Both the position numbers and the translations under genes were made by a program. Shown here piece after piece: positions 62,719-64,000 of a DNA stretch of 64,000 bases (positions are counted from its first letter, which is position 1; every line of letters begins with the position of its first letter). The notes beneath the pieces are model-generated. The model was not told where the DNA came from, searched no databases, and saw nothing but the letters and a program-made list of their open reading frames with translations. Origin of the DNA: Eukaryota sp. TZLM1-RC (Eukaryota; Metamonada: BaSk clade); contig JAUPSS010000002.1 of NCBI GenBank assembly GCA_040285825.1, positions 2,356,001 through 2,420,000 of the forward strand, written 5' to 3'.

Positions 62719-62742
62719 CAGTAACCTCTCTATAACTTCTCG
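62719..62742 (+). repeat. left terminal inverted repeat
   Basis: 24 bp, perfect match to the reverse complement of 63548-63571. Confidence 0.92.
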
Positions 62743-62754
62743 CTATATAACTTC

Positions 62755-63321
62755 TCACTCTCTATAAATTCTCGTTTTTTCTAAGAAACATTTTCTAAGA
62801 AAAATATTGCCAATAATTGTTACTGAAAGAGTCACACAGGACAATTTCCACATAACCACATTTTGAAATTCCAACAAATTTGGAATTGTAAATCTACTCA
62901 CCTGAATTGATGAACGAACTTCTTCCTGAATGAATTTTTTAAATGATGGTGTGAATTTTGTTGCACTCATTGACCATCCATTTGGTGTTTGTGCAACAAT
63001 TGGATATACAAAATCACCATGACGATAAATTGAAATAATATTTGTTTCAGTTAATAGTTCTTTTCCAACAAGTAGTGATAAAATTCCCTCGACATTTTCC
63101 TCTTCATTGAAAATTAAAAGAATATAATTTTGTTTCAATGCAGAAATAAAAGGATTTGAACCAACAATTCCCATTTGTGATTCTAAAATAGTTTCAATTG
63201 TGTCATATCCCTCCAAATTTTGTCGAAGAATGAATGTTTTTACATCAAATAATTTTGCAAGTCTATTTGGCAAATAACAAAGTCGATGTGATGCAACATA
63301 ACCACATTTTGAAATTGACAT
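62755..63321 (-). CDS. non-transposase ORF inside the TIR element (captured gene fragment?)
   Basis: 188 residues from the ATG at 63321; the frame stays open upstream to about 63468 with a hydrophobic stretch (FINGICFFLFSLTVSN) but no ATG. The body looks like a real folded domain (MSISKCGYVASHRLCYLPNR, YILLIFNEEENVEGILSLLV, GDFVYPIVAQTPNGWSM). A C-terminal hydrophobic helix (LSCVTLSVTIIGNIFLRK) would make it membrane-bound. A strong donor-like CAGGTGAGTAG sits in the frame near 62894-62904. I see no helix-turn-helix or DDE/DDD catalytic pattern. The family is unknown to me. Confidence 0.5.
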   Translation of the reverse strand: MSISKCGYVASHRLCYLPNRLAKLFDVKTFILRQNLEGYDTIETILESQMGIVGSNPFISALKQNYILLIFNEEENVEGILSLLVGKELLTETNIISIYRHGDFVYPIVAQTPNGWSMSATKFTPSFKKFIQEEVRSSIQVSRFTIPNLLEFQNVVMWKLSCVTLSVTIIGNIFLRKCFLEKTRIYRE

Positions 63322-63547
63322 ATTGTATACTCTTAATGAAGCAGAGAGTGAGTTAGAAACCGTTAGACTAAAGAGGAAGAAACAAATTCCGTTGATGAAC
63401 TTTCTAACACCTAAGTTGAATGAAATTGCATCTGAAGTTATTGATATCGAATAAACTTGTAATCTCAATAGGTTTAATGATAGTAATCAAGGAATTGTAT
63501 AAGTTCTCGCTTTCTATAAGTTCTCGGTTTTAGTTGGTTCCCAAGAC

Positions 63548-63571
63548 CGAGAAGTTATAGAGAGGTTACTG
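63548..63571 (-). repeat. right terminal inverted repeat
   Basis: 24 bp, perfect reverse complement of 62719-62742, followed by TA. Confidence 0.92.
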
Positions 63572-63573
63572 TA

Positions 63574-64000
63574 AATGATGGATTTTGTGTTAATTTTGAG
63601 TAAAAAGTCGAAATTTTTTCCATTGACCACCAAAAATACCCCCTTTTTATTCTTGTTTTCTGAATTATTCGGGAAATTCTGTAAAGAGTTTTTCCTTTGT
63701 AATTTTTCGGCTTCAATGTTCAAATAACGACCACAGCATTCTAGATAGTTTACTCTGCACTATTTCGACCACTCTTTACATCGTATCACAAGAATCGAAA
63801 CACATTCATCGGATAAGAACGAGAATATGAATTTCAATTATTTGTCAATGTTAGAGACTGAAACTCAATTTTATTTTCAAAGGTCATTCACAAAGACAAA
63901 TTGTTGAGAAATTGTTTTTAGGTTTTGAATAAAATTAAAATTAATTAAAAAAAATTGTTGAGAAACACAATATTATATAATTCCAATATTGAATTCTCTT
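63574..64000. other. AT-rich region with an RT-B 3' end
   Basis: 63912-63955 (GGTTTTGAATAAAATTAAAA) is the RT-B 3' terminus on the plus strand; no coding part of that copy is recognisable upstream. The rest of the interval is featureless. Confidence 0.5.

Larger units (their letters stand above)
62719..63571. mobile_element. 853-bp DNA transposon with perfect 24-bp inverted repeats and TA duplication
   Basis: CAGTAACCTCTCTATAACTT starts the left end (62719-62742) and its exact reverse complement ends the right (63548-63571). TA flanks both sides (62717-62718, 63572-63573). CAGT ends plus a TA target fit the Tc1/mariner-pogo group. Each end has further TATAA-CTTCTC reiterations inside the inverted repeat, likely transposase sites. 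The element is non-autonomous: its only sizeable ORF is not a transposase. Confidence 0.9.

Noticed and set aside
1-64000. CRISPR arrays or prokaryotic defence systems
   Set aside because: No regularly spaced direct repeats. The TnpB-like proteins are eukaryotic Fanzors in a genome with spliceosomal introns.

Overview
Organism and style. This is an AT-rich eukaryotic nuclear window with compact, mostly intronless single-copy genes set among many transposon remnants. A DRC7-type axonemal protein points to a flagellated organism. Other host genes are a BRR6/BRL1-type nuclear-envelope protein, APC10, a probable PEX19, casein kinase 1, a GDAP2-type macro/CRAL-TRIO protein, a DENND11/LCHN-like protein, a cyclin and an MPN-domain subunit. 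The two introns I can place are tiny (28 and 32 nt). The lineage cannot be fixed from sequence alone; an early-branching opisthokont or another free-living flagellate would fit.

Layout. 1-4.5 kb: a deleted Ty3/gypsy-type element and a 1.1-kb gag-only LTR element. 5-8.5 kb: MPN protein and an SLC45-like transporter. 8.5-12 kb: nested reverse-transcriptase (RT) repeats and a Fanzor fragment. 12.2-15.9 kb: DRC7 and DUF1015. 15.9-25 kb: a Fanzor element, RT repeats, a split hAT gene and a second Fanzor type. 26-29.9 kb: an unknown gene, a coiled-coil gene and a second copy of the first Fanzor element. 30-38 kb: repeats, a broken DUF504-RCC1 gene, a cyclin and a third Fanzor type. 38.9-44.7 kb: DENND11-like, BRR6, two Fanzor relics and APC10. 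45-55 kb: RT repeats, tRNA-Gly and a 6.86-kb Ty3/gypsy element with identical LTRs. 55.5-64 kb: GDAP2-like, a long RT fragment, PEX19-like, CK1 and a TA-flanked inverted-repeat transposon carrying a non-transposase ORF.

Repeat families. The RT repeats are 5'-truncated copies of at least five related families, called RT-A to RT-E here. Each has a zinc motif (CxC...HLLxC), an R-x-D...D restriction-enzyme-like nuclease motif and a shared C-terminal tail. Several have clear target-site duplications (TSDs), which gives an insertion order.

Most interesting. The window holds at least seven Fanzor (eukaryotic TnpB-like, RNA-guided nuclease) loci of three or more types. Two copies of one type share about 270 bp of noncoding sequence downstream of the ORF, ending in a doubled GTGAAWTTCAC palindrome. 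Five of the Fanzor relics end a short distance upstream of the start codon of a host gene on the same strand. All copies seen here look broken, so they are fossils of a formerly mobile family.
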